In this document: one piece after another, positions 11,843 through 24,412 of the stretch
Layout: each line of letters begins with the position of its first letter
Numbering within the stretch: position 1 is the first letter of the stretch
DNA from: Cunninghamella blakesleeana
Taxonomy: Eukaryota > Mucoromycota > Mucoromycetes > Mucorales > Cunninghamellaceae
Reading direction: 5' to 3'
Length of the DNA: 64,000 bases
Assembly (NCBI GenBank): GCA_017871115.1
Contig: JAFCIZ010000006.1
Coordinates: forward strand, 62,001 to 126,000
Program-made: the position numbers and the translations under genes
Notes under the pieces: model-generated
Seen by the model: only the letters and a program-made list of their open reading frames with translations
What the model was told of the DNA's origin: nothing
Database searches by the model: none

Positions 11843-12553
11843 TTATTTAGGTACTAATTCCGAGGATTCTACTTGATAAAAAATAAAATCACCATCTTCT
11901 TTTGGATAACCATTTACTTTAATTCTACCATTTATAAAAAGTGGGCAATCTAAAACCATAGTATGCCATTCACCAAATTCGCCTGCCATATCTGCCTTAT
12001 CTTTATCCGCCCTTTTTTTAATCCACTCCATAGTTAATTTTTCACCTACACCATTAGTATCTATGCCACCATTGCTTTCCTGTTGTTGTTGTAGCTTTAA
12101 AGTTGAAGGTAGTTTATTTTTATTAATACAGGTAACCATAATATCAAATTCACGATCCCATATATCCTTTAATAAATGTTTGCGGTGTTCTTGCCATAAA
12201 GGTCTTATTAAGGTAATAATATCTTTGCATGCTTTATTCATAAAATCATTACATACATCTAATATATCCCCTGTAACGAGACCTTCAATATCATACTCTT
12301 TTTTTAACTGGGCTAGTTTATCGCGATAATCTTGTAAATAATTGGGGCCTTCAATAAGACAAATAGTATGAGGTATACCAATAGATTCGGATTGTTTTTT
12401 AATAATATCCATAGGGTGCGCTCTAAAAGGCGTATTAGGTGGGGCAAAAGTGATTAAAACAACTACTTGATATCCTTTTTCTTTAATACGATGCAAGGCT
12501 AATACGCAATCTTTTCCGCCAGTAAATGATAATGCAACTCTAGGAACTGTCAT
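11843..12553 (-). CDS. DUF71/diphthine-ammonia-ligase-like ATPase (adenine nucleotide alpha hydrolase fold)
   Basis: Single exon, 236 residues. The N-terminus VALSFTGGKDCVLALHRIKE is the PP-loop (SGGKD-type) ATP-binding motif. The C-terminal half has GEFGEWHTMVLDCPLF, the GExGExHTxVxDxPxF signature of the Dph6/MJ0570 family. Dph6 catalyses the last ATP-dependent amidation of diphthine on elongation factor 2. This protein has only the ATPase domain and lacks the YjgF-like C-terminal domains of yeast Dph6. Its motif reads TGGKDC instead of SGGKDS, so it may be a paralogue with another substrate. Intronless, unlike most neighbours. Confidence 0.8.
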   Translation of the reverse strand: MTVPRVALSFTGGKDCVLALHRIKEKGYQVVVLITFAPPNTPFRAHPMDIIKKQSESIGIPHTICLIEGPNYLQDYRDKLAQLKKEYDIEGLVTGDILDVCNDFMNKACKDIITLIRPLWQEHRKHLLKDIWDREFDIMVTCINKNKLPSTLKLQQQQESNGGIDTNGVGEKLTMEWIKKRADKDKADMAGEFGEWHTMVLDCPLFINGRIKVNGYPKEDGDFIFYQVESSELVPK

Positions 12554-14168
12554 ATTATTATTCGTTTCGTTTATATAAAAAATATAGGTATTAATAAAAA
12601 TAGAATAGAATAGAATAAATTAAAAATAATAATAATTTAAAGAGTATATATATCTATATATGTGTGTATGTATGTAAAGGGTGAAAGAAAAATAAAAAAA
12701 CAAAAAAACAAAAAGAAAAGTGGAAAGAATGTGAAAGAAAAAGAATTTAAAGGGGTGGGAGCGTATAAATTGATAAGTTGATAACTGAGTTTTAATGACA
12801 GCTCTTACCACAACCTTAATTTTTTAATAAATCCACTCATTTAAACGATTGTGTTTTTTAATATTTACTATTTTTTAACGCAAATATATCTATATTTTAT
12901 TAATTTATATAGTTTCAAAATATGACTATTTTTATTTATTAACAATACTACGAACCATTTAATGGTTCAACCTTTAAAATAATATAGAAAAATAAAGTTC
13001 TAATCCCTAGACTCCGAATTTCTCTTTCTTTTATCTACCAATGAAAATAAAAGAGATTAATGCATCTATTCGTAATCAAGCCTATATAAAAATAACAATA
13101 TCTATAATTGATAAATTATTTATTTAGTATATCTATAAAAAAGGAAAAGAAAAGGAAAAGAGAATTTTGAATCAATTTTAGTAATCTCTGTGTACTGAAT
13201 TGCATGAATCATTATAGGTAATAAGTATGCCATTTAAAAAAATAAAATAAAATAATAGCAAATAGCTTGATCTCTTAAATAATTTAGAATGAGTATTAAT
13301 TTACGCCTATAAATAAATTCTGAATTGGGATTTCTTAATTTTTTTTCTAGACAAACTAAAATAAAATGAAATAAAATGTTATTTGTATATTTTTACAAGA
13401 TTGAAAAGATTATTCAGTAATTAATGATTACAATTAAAGAGTCAAATATATATACACAGATAATAGATCAATTAGTTTGAAGTTTTCACATATATATTAT
13501 ATAACCAATCATTATATGCAATAAAATTTTGATCTGATATTCATGAATACTGGCTGATTAAATAAAGAAATCATATTGAAGCCAGTAATTCATTTATCTG
13601 CATAGAAAGTAAATCAGTCGATTTTAAATCAATATTAATTTAGATTAACAAATATTCATGATTATCTTGTGAAAATATTACATATGTCTATAGAATAACA
13701 ATGATATGGTTATATTACGATTTAAAATTAATTGGCTTATTATCTATGGAAACAAGCAAATTTTAGTTTCAAAAAAGCTCTTTACTTCAATTGGTCATTA
13801 TTCACGATCATTTCTTGAATTTAATACTACATATAGAGACTGATTTTATTCTGGATAAATCGAAATTCAGGTCAGTTGGTGTATTGCATATAGAGATTTT
13901 GAATATTTAACTTTTTAGTACTAAGCTTTAAATAAATTTTTCGACCTTTTTTTTTTTAAAAAAAAAAAGAGAAATAAAAATACTAATGTAAGCACGAAAT
14001 TTATAAAAATAAACTTGCTTGCAAGAAAAATATATATATATATTTGGAAAAAATGATTTTTAAATATATAAACATTATTGTATGAATAATAGAGAGATTT
14101 ATTGTGAAAACATAATTTTATTATTCCATTTTTTAATAAAAAATTATAAAAACTGTATATAAGGAAGG
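12554..14168. other. Intergenic, 1.6 kb, nothing recognised
   Basis: Between two minus-strand genes. Contains the DUF71-gene promoter side (CTGAGTTTTAAT near 12786), a T11A11 block at 13947-13968, and otherwise mixed A/T-rich sequence. No ORF, tRNA or snRNA motif was recognised. Part of 13400-13920 is slightly less homopolymeric than other spacers. Confidence 0.55.
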
Positions 14169-15221
14169 TTATTCTACTTCGTACTTAGCCCAAAAGAAAA
14201 GGGAAATATCTACATCAGAAACTTTATTATTATCATATACAACAATACATGACGGATTAGGGTATTCCAACCTTCCTTCTGTCCATATTTTTCCATAATC
14301 TTTTCCCGTTGCTTTTGGATAACCAATTTCATCGTTTCTCACTCCAGGTATATTTGACTCGAGGGCTTTCTCTAATAATATTTCCCATTTGGTATTCCCC
14401 CATCCATGATCCCTAAATTCCCAGGGTGATGCATGATGAAGCCATGGCATACGCTCGTAATATCTCTCTGTTACCTCATCACATATATCTACTTCTTCAT
14501 CATCCAAATCATCAAATCCCTCGTTATCAGGATCCATTGCTACCTTATATGCACGAAGTTCCTTTTCGTTAAGTTTTCCCGAATATTCTAGCCCGTCTAT
14601 GGACTGGGCAATAAGTAAACCTCCTATAATATCTCTCATATCGGATGCAATATCAACAGCTTCTCTGTACATACCATGATGCATGCACATATCATATACC
14701 TTATATGAATCCTTGCATAGAATCTTCCTATATACATCGATCATCATCCTTCCTTTCCAATCTAAATATTCCTTTGGGATATCCACTAAGTATTTGGGAT
14801 GACATTTGTATACATTTATCGGCTTTTCCATCTTCTCCCATTGCCTTGTGAATGCATAATATTCTTCCATAAAATCACACTTCCTATTATGCTTTATATA
14901 ATCCACTCCCCAGACGAATTTGGTAACTACCGAGAGTTCATACCCTTGATTGGAGAACATATTGGCATTCCATACTCTGTTTATTTCAAGTACCTTTTTG
15001 GGATCCTTAGTTAATACTCCATGCATAAGGGCACATTCCCCAGGAATCCATTTCTTAAGATATTCTAAATTACCATTCCTTCTAAGGAACTCATCTAATA
15101 CTTTCCCAGGTCCACCTTCCTCAAGAAGCTTTCTCTTATCTATAGGAAATCCTAAGGTAACCCTAATTAAGGTATCAGAATATTGTATTATCTCTTGGAG
15201 AATTTCTGTCGGAAGCTTCAT
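14169..15221 (-). CDS. Hypothetical F-box-like protein
   Basis: Single exon, 350 residues. It begins MKLPTEILQEIIQYSDTLIR, which looks like the start of an F-box helix (LPxEILxxI). The rest has no motif I recognise. It is rich in Trp, Tyr and charged residues, with an acidic patch (DLDDEEVDICDEV) near 240. If it is an F-box protein it would recruit Skp1 to an SCF ubiquitin ligase, but that rests on the first 20 residues only. Codon use is unlike neighbours: Arg is mostly AGG/AGA with a single CGT noticed, and AAG, GAG and GGA are frequent. The ORF has no homopolymers. It is divergent from NOP14, 234 bases away. Confidence 0.7.
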   Translation of the reverse strand: MKLPTEILQEIIQYSDTLIRVTLGFPIDKRKLLEEGGPGKVLDEFLRRNGNLEYLKKWIPGECALMHGVLTKDPKKVLEINRVWNANMFSNQGYELSVVTKFVWGVDYIKHNRKCDFMEEYYAFTRQWEKMEKPINVYKCHPKYLVDIPKEYLDWKGRMMIDVYRKILCKDSYKVYDMCMHHGMYREAVDIASDMRDIIGGLLIAQSIDGLEYSGKLNEKELRAYKVAMDPDNEGFDDLDDEEVDICDEVTERYYERMPWLHHASPWEFRDHGWGNTKWEILLEKALESNIPGVRNDEIGYPKATGKDYGKIWTEGRLEYPNPSCIVVYDNNKVSDVDISLFFWAKYEVE

Positions 15222-15455
15222 GTTTATACTAATATATATAATCTACTATCCTCTATACTCTCTTTAAAATTGATTTTAAGTTTTCTATAAACTTTACAAA
15301 AATAAAATATAAGCCGCAATATTCAAACACCGGCTTTTTTTATAAAAAAAAAAATGCGAGTTTTTTATTTTTACAATTTTCTTTTACTGCCCAATTTTTT
15401 TTTTTTTTTTTTTTTTTGATATACTCTAGATCATTATTTTTATTATTTTATAATA
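15222..15455. promoter_or_regulatory. Shared promoter region, F-box-like gene and NOP14
   Basis: Short divergent spacer. It contains CACCGGC at about 15328-15334, GCGAGTTTTTT at 15356-15366 (90-100 bases before the NOP14 start) and a T24 run just before AGATATACTC-like sequence. The GCGAGTTTT element matches the recurrent promoter element described in the findings. Confidence 0.5.
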
Positions 15456-18400
15456 ATGGTATCTACAACTCCTAATAAAAAAACAAGTGGTGGATCAGCA
15501 CTTAAAAGATTAAAATCCTCTTTAAAAGAAGCTGGTATTGTCGGTCAACAATCAAAAGCTAGTAGATCAAAAAAGGATCGTAAGAAAGGCAAACCTACTG
15601 AAGTTGGAAAAAATGATCATACAGCCAAATTAAACCTTATCAGAAACCAATTCAATCCTTACGAAATGAAAGTATCTCATTCCAAGTTTGATATTATTGG
15701 CCGTAAGGTTAAAGGTGCTAGTGGTAAACCTACTCTTTCAAAACAAATCGGTGAAGATAATGTAAGCTGTCATTTTTTTTTTTTAAAAAAAAAAAGGAAA
15801 AAAAAAATATAAAGTAATAGTATGTATTTTTTTATATTTATATGTATTTATTTATTATATCTATTTTTATTATTAGCGTAAAAAAACTTTATTGGTAGAA
15901 ATGAAAAATAAAAACCGTATTGGTGGTATTGTTGATAAACGTTTTGGTGAAAATAATCCAAACTTGACACCTGAAGAAAAAATGTTGGAAAGATTTACTC
16001 GCGAACGCCAGGTAATATAAAATATAGTTGAAAAATATATATAAAATAAGAAAAAAAGGACATTCATTCATTTATTTTATTTATCTATTTTTATTTGTAC
16101 ATATATAGCGGTCAGCTCGTACATCAACCTCTTTATTCAATTTAGATGATGACGATGATTTAAACCTTACCCATTACGGACAATCTTTAGCAGATATCGA
16201 TGATTTTGATGATACAGGTTTAGCTTTAAGCGATGACGAAGATAACGGCCAATTGGATAAATCAATTGTAGACAAAATGCATTTTGGTGGTTTTGATGAT
16301 GATAAAAATGAAACTGAAGACAGTGATAGACCAAAATCTAAAAATGAAATTATGAAAGAAATTATTGCAAAGAGTAAATTACATAAGGTAAAGTATCTAC
16401 ACGTTAATTTATTTTTTTAATAAATAAATAATAAGAGAAAAAAAAAAAGAATACATAGTAATTATCTTATATATCATTTCCCTTTCTTTGCACTTTTTTT
16501 TAGTATGAACGTCAAATGGCAAAACAAGAAGACGAAGAAATCCGTGCAGATTTAGATGAAGAATTAAATGACATTCGATCACTTTTGGATACAAATAAAA
16601 GAAAACCACTTCCATCACAAACCAATTTATTCGCAAGAGCAGAAAATGAAAGAAAAGAATCAGAAGCCAATCAACAGCTAGAAAAAGAAAAGAAACTTGA
16701 TGATAATTATGAAGATTATGATAAAGCATTACGTGAATTAGCATTTGATAAAAGAGCACAAGCAACAGATAGAACAAAAACAGAAGAAGAAATTGCTTTA
16801 GAAGAAAAAGAAAATTTAGAAAAAGCTGAACGTGCAAGAAAAAGACGTATGGAAGGTTTGGACTCTGAATCAGAAGATGAAGATGGTGGTAAATCTTATA
16901 AACATGGTCATAAAAAACAACGTAAGAAAGGGACGCCACAAGGTGATGATTTGGACGATGACTATCTTGAAGAATTGGAAGAAGAAGAAAGTAAAAAACT
17001 TGGTGGTGGTCTTACTTTGGAAGATATTCAAAGTGGAAAATATAATTTTGATGATGACTTGGAAAGTGATGAAGATGATGAAGATGAAGATGATGAAGAT
17101 GATGAAGATGGTGAAGATGGTGAGGATGATGAAGAAGAAGAATCCGATGTTGATGATTTAGAAGGTGATGAAATTCCTCATTTTGATGATGACGATGATG
17201 ATGATATGAATGAATTGAGTCAAAATGGAAAGATTACAAAAAGTATTAAAAAATCAACAAAAGCATCAACAACAAACATGACAAAAGAATCCTCTGGTGA
17301 AATTCCATATACTTTTGAATGCCCCTTAACACATAGCGAATTTTTATCTATTATGGATGGTCTTCAAGTAGAAGATGCTCTTATTGTCATCAAACGTATT
17401 CGTATTTTATACCACGTCAAACTTTCTCCTGAAAACAAACAAAAAATCTCTAGTTTTCTTGGTGTTATTGTAGATCATTTAGGTTATGTTTCTTCTACCG
17501 TCAGTCCTTTACCAACTACTTTACTTGAAAAATTATGTGAACATATTTTTGAAATGGCACAACAAGTTCCTGAAGCTGCTTCTGAAGTATTCATTTCTAA
17601 AGTCAAGAAAATGCATCACGATATGTCTCAAAAAATGAAAAATGGAAACGGCAAATCATCCTGCTTACCCGATGTAGAAGATATTACTATTTTACGATCT
17701 CTTGGTCAAGTTTTTTCTACTTCTGATTTAAACCATTTAATTGCCACTCCCGCTCTACTTTTTATGGCACAAGCTTTAGCACAATGTCCTATTCATACTG
17801 AACTTGATATTGGTCGTGGTATATTTTTAACGCAATTATTTTTAGAGGTAAGGAGAGACTATATATATATATTATGAATTGTTTGATTAATTATTTTATT
17901 TACATTATTTTTTTAATATAATATTCATTTATAGTACCAAGCAGTTGCTAAACGTTTTGTACCTGAAGCACTCAACTTTTTACAACAAGTATTAGTTCTT
18001 CTCTCTCCTAAATCATTATTTAAAAAATCAATTCCTGGTAGATTCCCATTATCAGAAAACCATTCATCATCATTACATATTACAAATATAAAGGCTGAAG
18101 AATTAGAACATATTCCAACTATCACATTAGATCAATTTGTAGTTGAAGATGAAGATAATAATAACAATGATCAACTTAAATTATCACTTTTACAAGCTAC
18201 ACTTCGTATATTAGAAAAGTATTTACAATTATATGCATCAACGCCTGCTTTAATAGAAGTATTCGAACCCACTTTATTATTAATTAGTGAAATTCAAACC
18301 TTAGGATGGCATGAAGAATTACAGGTAATTAAAATACATTAGTATATATATATATATATATATACAGTATATGGTACATGCTTTTTTATATAAAACTAAA

Positions 18401-18829
18401 TATTTTATAATTTTATATTTTTTTCTTATTCTGTAGTCATTAATAACTACTTTACAAGAAAGATTACAGCGTCAAATTAAATTCTGTAAAGAAAAACGAC
18501 TTAAAACACCTCTACGAATGCAACAGCATCGTCCTATTCCTATTGCTCAACACTTGCCTAAATTCGAAAAGGCATACTCTATGGATAAACATTATGATCC
18601 TGATCATGAACGCTCTGCTACAGCTAAATTACAAGCTCAACTTAAGAAAGAAAAGAAGGGAGCTATGCGTGAATTACGTAAAGATAATATGTTTATTGCT
18701 AGGGAAAATGCAAAGATCAAGAAACAAAAGGATGAAGAATATAACAAGATGGTTAAAGGTGTCATGAGTATTTTAGAAAGTGATCAAGCTGAAAAGAATC
18801 GTTTGGAAAGAGAAAAGAAGAAAAAATAA
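15456..18829 (+). CDS. NOP14: Nucleolar protein 14, small-subunit processome
   Basis: Required for 18S rRNA maturation and 40S export. Exons are 15456-15761, 15877-16011, 16109-16387, 16504-17847, 17935-18324 and 18437-18829, all phase 0, giving 948 residues (human about 857). The N-terminus shows the Nop14 block [21 protein letters not shown], then [21 protein letters not shown]. The middle has long Asp/Glu runs. The C-terminus has [20 protein letters not shown], the most conserved Nop14 segment. All introns are short and GT-AG; intron 1 holds a T12A11 block at 15773-15795. Certain. Confidence 0.96.
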
Positions 18830-19020
18830 AATGTCTTTCCTTACCCCTCCCCCTCTCCTCATCCCTCTCATTTCATTATTTCATTGGCATCATCAATGTA
18901 TATAGATATAGAAAACAAAAGAATAAAAGAACAGAAAAAAAAATCATTACTATTATACTTTTTATTTTTATTTAACATAAACTTCATTATAAACTTAATA
19001 TACTAAAGAAAAAAAAAAAA

Positions 19021-19699
19021 CTAATTTAAAATAAAATGTAAAGAATTTGGGTGAAAAGTAGGACTTTTTAAAAAATGGATATTATTATCATCAGAACTAT
19101 TACTTGAAGTAGAAGAAGAAATGGATATGGATGAAGATATTGATTTAGAAGAATATTGATTTAAATGTTGTTGATGATGTTGTAAAGTGATTAGATTAGA
19201 AGGCTGAATCAAATAATGGGAAGGTTGTGAATTATTGTTATTTATTATTTGTGTATGATGATTTTGGTTTATATCTTTTTCTTCATCTATATCCATTATG
19301 AAAGAAGAAGAAGAAGATAAAGGTGATTCATTTGACCAATATTCAAAACCTTTTGAAGAAGAATATGTATCTAATAAAAAGCGACCAAAAGTAGTATGGT
19401 AAAGTTGTTGCTTATCAATTGTCCAATAACTACCTTTTCCTTTTGATGTTGATGATTTAGGTAGTTTATAAAAACATCGATTTAAAGATAAATTATGACG
19501 AATGGTATTTTGCCAGCCTATTTCATTGGTTTCATATAAATGAGGATACTTTTCTTGAACCCAATTATATATATCTCTTAGAGTCATTTTTTGTTCTTTG
19601 GAAGTTAGTATGGCTTGAGCTATCATAGATGCATAGGAATGTGGTAATCTTTTTCTTCTTTTTATATTAAATCGATTTGATGATGATGATGATGGTGAA

Positions 19700-19731
<32 letters not shown>

Positions 19732-20001
19732 CGATGATAAAGATGAATCCTTTCTTAATGGAAATGAGACCATTTCTTGTGCATAGCTTTGTTGAGGATA
19801 TTTTAATTTTATATGAATTGAGGAAGTAGGTGACGTTGCAATATATTGTTGCGGCTGCTGTGGTTGCTCAGATCTCCATTTAGGTGGTAAAATAAGCGAT
19901 GAATCTTTTGCTAAAGGTTGATAGTTATAAGATCCTATTTCTTTTTCGATCTTATCATGGCGATGATCTAACCTTAAGCTTGGTAATCGGATAAAATTCA
20001 T
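19021..20001 (-). CDS. Forkhead transcription factor
   Basis: Single exon, 326 residues. The forkhead (winged-helix) domain spans about residues 120-205: RKRLPHSYASMIAQAILTS, DIYNWVQEKYPHLYE, then recognition helix WQNTIRHNLSLNRCFYKLP and GKGSYWTID. A Ser-only run of 18 residues (about 87-104) precedes it, and the C-terminal third is Ser/Gln/Asn-rich. There is no FHA domain, so it is not a Fkh1/2 type; it is closer in layout to short fungal forkheads such as Hcm1 or Fhl-unrelated types. The target is unknown. Divergent from GDA1. Confidence 0.9.
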
Positions 20002-20605
20002 ACGTATATTTATATATAAATATATATATATATTTATATTTGGATAAATAAAGTTTTATTGTTACGTGTTGGTGTAAAAAAAAAAATAGCCTTTATTTAA
20101 TAAGTTGTATATAAAAAAGGGGATATTAAAAATAAAGAAACAGTAGTTAAAATAATTCAAAAAATAAAAAAAAAAATGAAAAAAAGTACTTTACTTTTTC
20201 ATATAGTATTCGGTTTGCTATTAACTAACGGAGGAATTATAAAGTTTTAAAGCAAACTTTATTTTTTCCAAAGGAATTGATTTTTTTTAAAAAAAATAAA
20301 TAAATAAAAAAAATAAACTTTTTTTAATACGTATCTTATTTTTAATAAACATAAAATAATAATAATAACTCTTTTTAACTTATAGCATATGAAAATTAAA
20401 CTTTTTTTTAAAAAAATTAAAAATAAAAAAAAAAAAAAGGAAACGGAAACGCATAAAAAAAAAGTTAGCTTACGGGTATGGAAAAATTGCCACCGGACCG
20501 AGTTTCGGGCACTAAAAAAAATTACCAGCGTTAATAAAAAAATGAAAAATTTAAACATTTCATTTTTCTTTCTTTTTTTTAAAAAAGAAAAAAAAAGTAA
20601 ATAGA
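20002..20605. promoter_or_regulatory. Shared promoter region, forkhead gene and GDA1
   Basis: Spacer of 604 bases. The only G+C-rich piece is 20488-20510, containing CCACCGGACCGAGTTTCGGG, about 96-118 bases before the GDA1 start, which stands out in A/T sequence. Poly-A and poly-T tracts fill the rest. Confidence 0.5.
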
Positions 20606-22188
20606 ATGAAAAATAGAAAATTACCACCTACTCCATATAAAATGTTACGGAAAACAGCAGAAAACTCATCTAACAATAAAGTAAATCCTTGGGGACGATT
20701 TTTATTTGCTTTCATAGGCGTTCTTATTGCTATCATCGTTGTTTATGTCCCTGAAGAAAAATACTTATCTTTATTCAACAAAATAAATTCGGTTGGTATG
20801 TATGTTTGTTTACTTATATATTTTCATACAAATATATAGCAAAGTAGATTAAAGATAAAGATAGCTTCTTATTATTCTATTTAATAACTTTTTATTTGTT
20901 GCTCTTTATTTTTATTTATTACTGTATTAAAATAGAATCGTCGTGTGATAGATATGCTTTAATGGTAGACGCTGGCTCAACTGGCTCAAGAATTCATGTT
21001 TATAAGTTCAAACAGTGTACAAAAAAGGACGCTTTACAGTTTGAAGATGAAGTTTTATTTAAAATAACCATACCAGGGTTATCAGCCTATCAACCAAAGG
21101 AAGCAGCCGAATCGTTGGATGAATTATTGGATGCAGCTATGGAAAAAGTACCCACCCATTTACAGAAAAAAACACCTGTCTCTATTAAAGCAACAGCTGG
21201 ATTAAGATTATTAGGCAATGATCAAAGTGAAGCAATTCTGGACGCTGTTTATGATCGTTTGGTTAAAAATTACCCTTTTGTCATTGTAGGAGGACGTCAA
21301 GAAGGCGTTACGATTATGGAAGGACGTGACGAAGGCGTTTATGCATGGATCACTGTGAATTCATTATTAGGTCGCTTAGGTACATCGTCTACAGCTGCTA
21401 TCTTTGATCTTGGTGGTGGATCTACACAAATAGTCTTTGAACCTGAACAATGGGAAAATCACGAACAATTGGATAATGCGGCTTTGCCAGCATCAGATCA
21501 TAAGTATTATTTACAACACAACGGTCATACACATTTACTTTATCAACATTCTTATTTAGGGTATGGATTAATGGAAGCTCGTAAAAGAGTTCATCAACAC
21601 ACTTTATCTCTATCAAACGATCCTCAACATCATCATCACCCTTGCTTACCTAATGAATTACAATGGGCCCACTCAATAACCATTAATAAAGAACTACAAG
21701 AGCAACAAAATCATAATGTTACTTTTATTGGTAAAGGGATACTATCAGAATGTAAAGCTGTAATTGATCAAGTACTGAATAAAGATGCCATGTGTGAAGT
21801 AAATCCTTGCTCCTTCGATGGTATACACCAACCTACCATAGCCGATTCTTTTAAACATGGTCCTATCTATATATTTTCTTACTTCTTTGATCGAACTCAA
21901 CCCCTTGGTTTACCTGCTCAATTTAAATTACCCGAATTGGAAGCATTGACTGAAAAAGTATGTTCTGGAGAATATATAGAAATGGTAACGGATCCCGATT
22001 TACGTTTTGAATTATTAGATAGACCTGAATGGTGTTTAGATTTAACTTACATATATCGCTTATTATCTTATGGTTATGAAATTCCTGATGATAAAGTAAT
22101 TAATATTGCTAAAAAAATTGATGGCGTTGAAACAGGTTGGTGTCTTGGTGCCGCTATTACTATGTTGGATGAATTTTCTTCGTCATAA
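20606..22188 (+). CDS. GDA1: Golgi guanosine-diphosphatase (GDA1/CD39 family)
   Basis: Hydrolyses GDP in the Golgi lumen to GMP so that GDP-mannose import can continue for glycosylation. Exons are 20606-20795 and 20936-22188 (480 residues; yeast Gda1 is 518). Type II topology: a basic cytosolic N-terminus, then FLFAFIGVLIAIIVVYV as the anchor. Apyrase conserved regions are visible in order: DAGSTGSR, KATAGLRLLG, GRDEGVYAWITVN and FDLGGGSTQIVFEP. The intron splits a Glu codon (G/AA) using donor GTATGT. GDA1 versus YND1-type is judged from the single N-terminal anchor and length. Confidence 0.93.
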
Positions 22189-23405
22189 AAAATCCTATAT
22201 TATCATTATTACAAACTTTTAGATTATTATTTTTTTTTCTTTTATATATATATTAAATAGTCATTTTTATTTTGTACAATTATTATAAATAATAATGATG
22301 ATTAGTGTAATTGTTATTTTATATGACTAATAATAAAGTACAATTAATGACTTTAAATTTACATCGCCGCATTATTATTATGTAGTTTTATACATGGGAA
22401 GATAAAAAAAAAATGAATGGAGCAAATAAAAATACCAGATTTTCAATGGAAATAAAAATTTTGACCAGTAATGTAATATACAATTTAACATTCTCAAGAC
22501 AAAGCATAATTATAGTTTTTTTTTTTTTTTTTTTTTTTTTGATTCTTAATTTTATTATACCGGAAAATGTGAACTAGGGTGCAGAGGAAGAAGAAAGTGT
22601 AACTAACTAAGATATGTTAACTGAATAAAATAAGAGTGGAGAATTAGTTACGAATTTAAAAGCAAGGTGTAATAAAATTGGATTTATAGTAGATGAAAAA
22701 TGGGGTTATATTTATATAATTAAGTGAACCAATAGAAACAAAAAATATAAGTGAGATTTGTTGGATGGCTTGTTTTTATTAAAAATATATGAAGATTGAA
22801 ATAATAATATAGTTCTGCTATATTGCTTATATAAAATAATATTTATTTTCATATAATTAGCGATGTTAATCAATATAATTACTAACCCCATTACTATGAT
22901 CATTCACATACTTTATTACTCTATAATAATTAATAGTAGCTTTCTTTAGTTTCTAAATATATTGATATAACAATAAAGTTATGCTCAATATAGAAATTTT
23001 TAGGGTTATGTTTATAGAGCTTATTTTGACAGTTTAAAGAAAATATTATATCTAAGTTCGAATCCTTATTTAGTATATAGCTATTTTAACAAATAGTATA
23101 TTTATTTTAATCTCAGTGCGCTTGATGATCATTTTTATTGTTTTATTTTATATAACTTTGTACTATATTTTATAATAAAATAATGCATTTTAATACAGCT
23201 TGAACAAGACCTTTTTTTTTTTTTTTTTTTGATTGATTAATTAGTTGGAAGTAATTAAATACTCATATTATTTTTTTTATTTTAAAAAAGAAAGCATTTA
23301 ATAAATATAATTAACATCTATTAGTTAAAACATCTACTTTTTATATAAAAATGTTAAAACATTTCTCTTTATGAATATAAACTAGCATAACGTCAATCTA
23401 TATTT
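22189..23405. other. Intergenic between convergent GDA1 and BK channel genes
   Basis: Both flanking genes end here. Contains T25 at 22516-22540 and T20 near 23211-23230, both followed by GATT, and no supported ORF. A GTTCGAATCC string at about 23046-23055 resembles a tRNA B box but no cloverleaf was found around it. Confidence 0.55.
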
Positions 23406-24412
23406 TCAACCTTCAGGCGTTAATATATATACAAAATCCGTTGATTTTAAAATAAGTGAAGGTACAGGATTTGTATATACAAAGGGTAATTCATTACGAA
23501 GTTGTATATCAGGTGACCTTAATAATCCAATGCATAATATTCCATGCTTTAATAAAAATGATTCGTAAAGACGAACAAAAGGTTGATCAATAAATTCATT
23601 TGGTAAAGGTATACTTGTTAAATATGTTTTAGTTGATGAATCCATTAAAACATCGTTATAGCTACAATGGTATTGTTTATGGTTGTTATTACTATATGAT
23701 GGTAATGATTTTGATGCTACTGTATTGATAAATGATCTTGAAGGATCTGTGGTTAGATATTGTAAATAGTTACTATGGTCTGAATCTTTACATGAATTAT
23801 TTGGTGAAAAAGAAAATTGATTTAACTGGCTTGGCGTAGTGCAATAAGGTTTTGGCATACCAATCAGAGCCTTAATAATATTAACTATATCTGGTTTATA
23901 ATAAGTTTGACTTAGCAGTACATTACTAATTAAACTATCAGCTATCACATCGCCTGCAGCATACACTGGTGAATATATAACATCTAATTCTTCAGCAACT
24001 TCTTTTCCTTGTAATAAATGGATATAATTGATATTTGATTTTTCAACTAGAATAATTATAATAATAATAATTATGATAAACAATATAAAAATACAGTAAT
24101 ATAAAAATACGTTGTATATAGTCGTCAATATTATTTCTAATTACCCAAGTTGATAACTGTATAGCTTTCTTTTTTTCTTTCTTGTAATATTAAATCAATT
24201 ATATGACTACCCATACTATAATATAAAAATATATGCAAGAGTAAATTCATTTGATAACAATTTAAATAGTATGTTATTGTATTTTTTTTTTTATATTACA
24301 TTGCTGCACTATCAGAATTTTCTTTATAAAAATTCTGTCCTTCTCTTTCGCTAATATAACCAAAAAAAAAAAAAAAAAAAAAAAAAAGAAAAGAAAAACT
24401 TATTAATATTAA

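Noticed and set aside
16409..16939. 176-residue minus-strand ORF
   Set aside because: It is antisense to NOP14 exon 4 and the intron before it; Leu/Phe-rich content reflects the acidic/lysine-rich sense strand.
19021..20001. Fkh1/Fkh2 orthologue
   Set aside because: No FHA domain and much shorter than Fkh1/2; only the forkhead domain itself is supported.
20259..20627. 122-residue minus-strand ORF and the overlapping plus-strand Lys-rich ORF
   Set aside because: Both are homopolymer translations inside the forkhead/GDA1 promoter region.
23041..23060. GTTCGAATCC string resembling a tRNA B box
   Set aside because: No A box, acceptor stem or anticodon arm could be placed around it in A/T-rich DNA.
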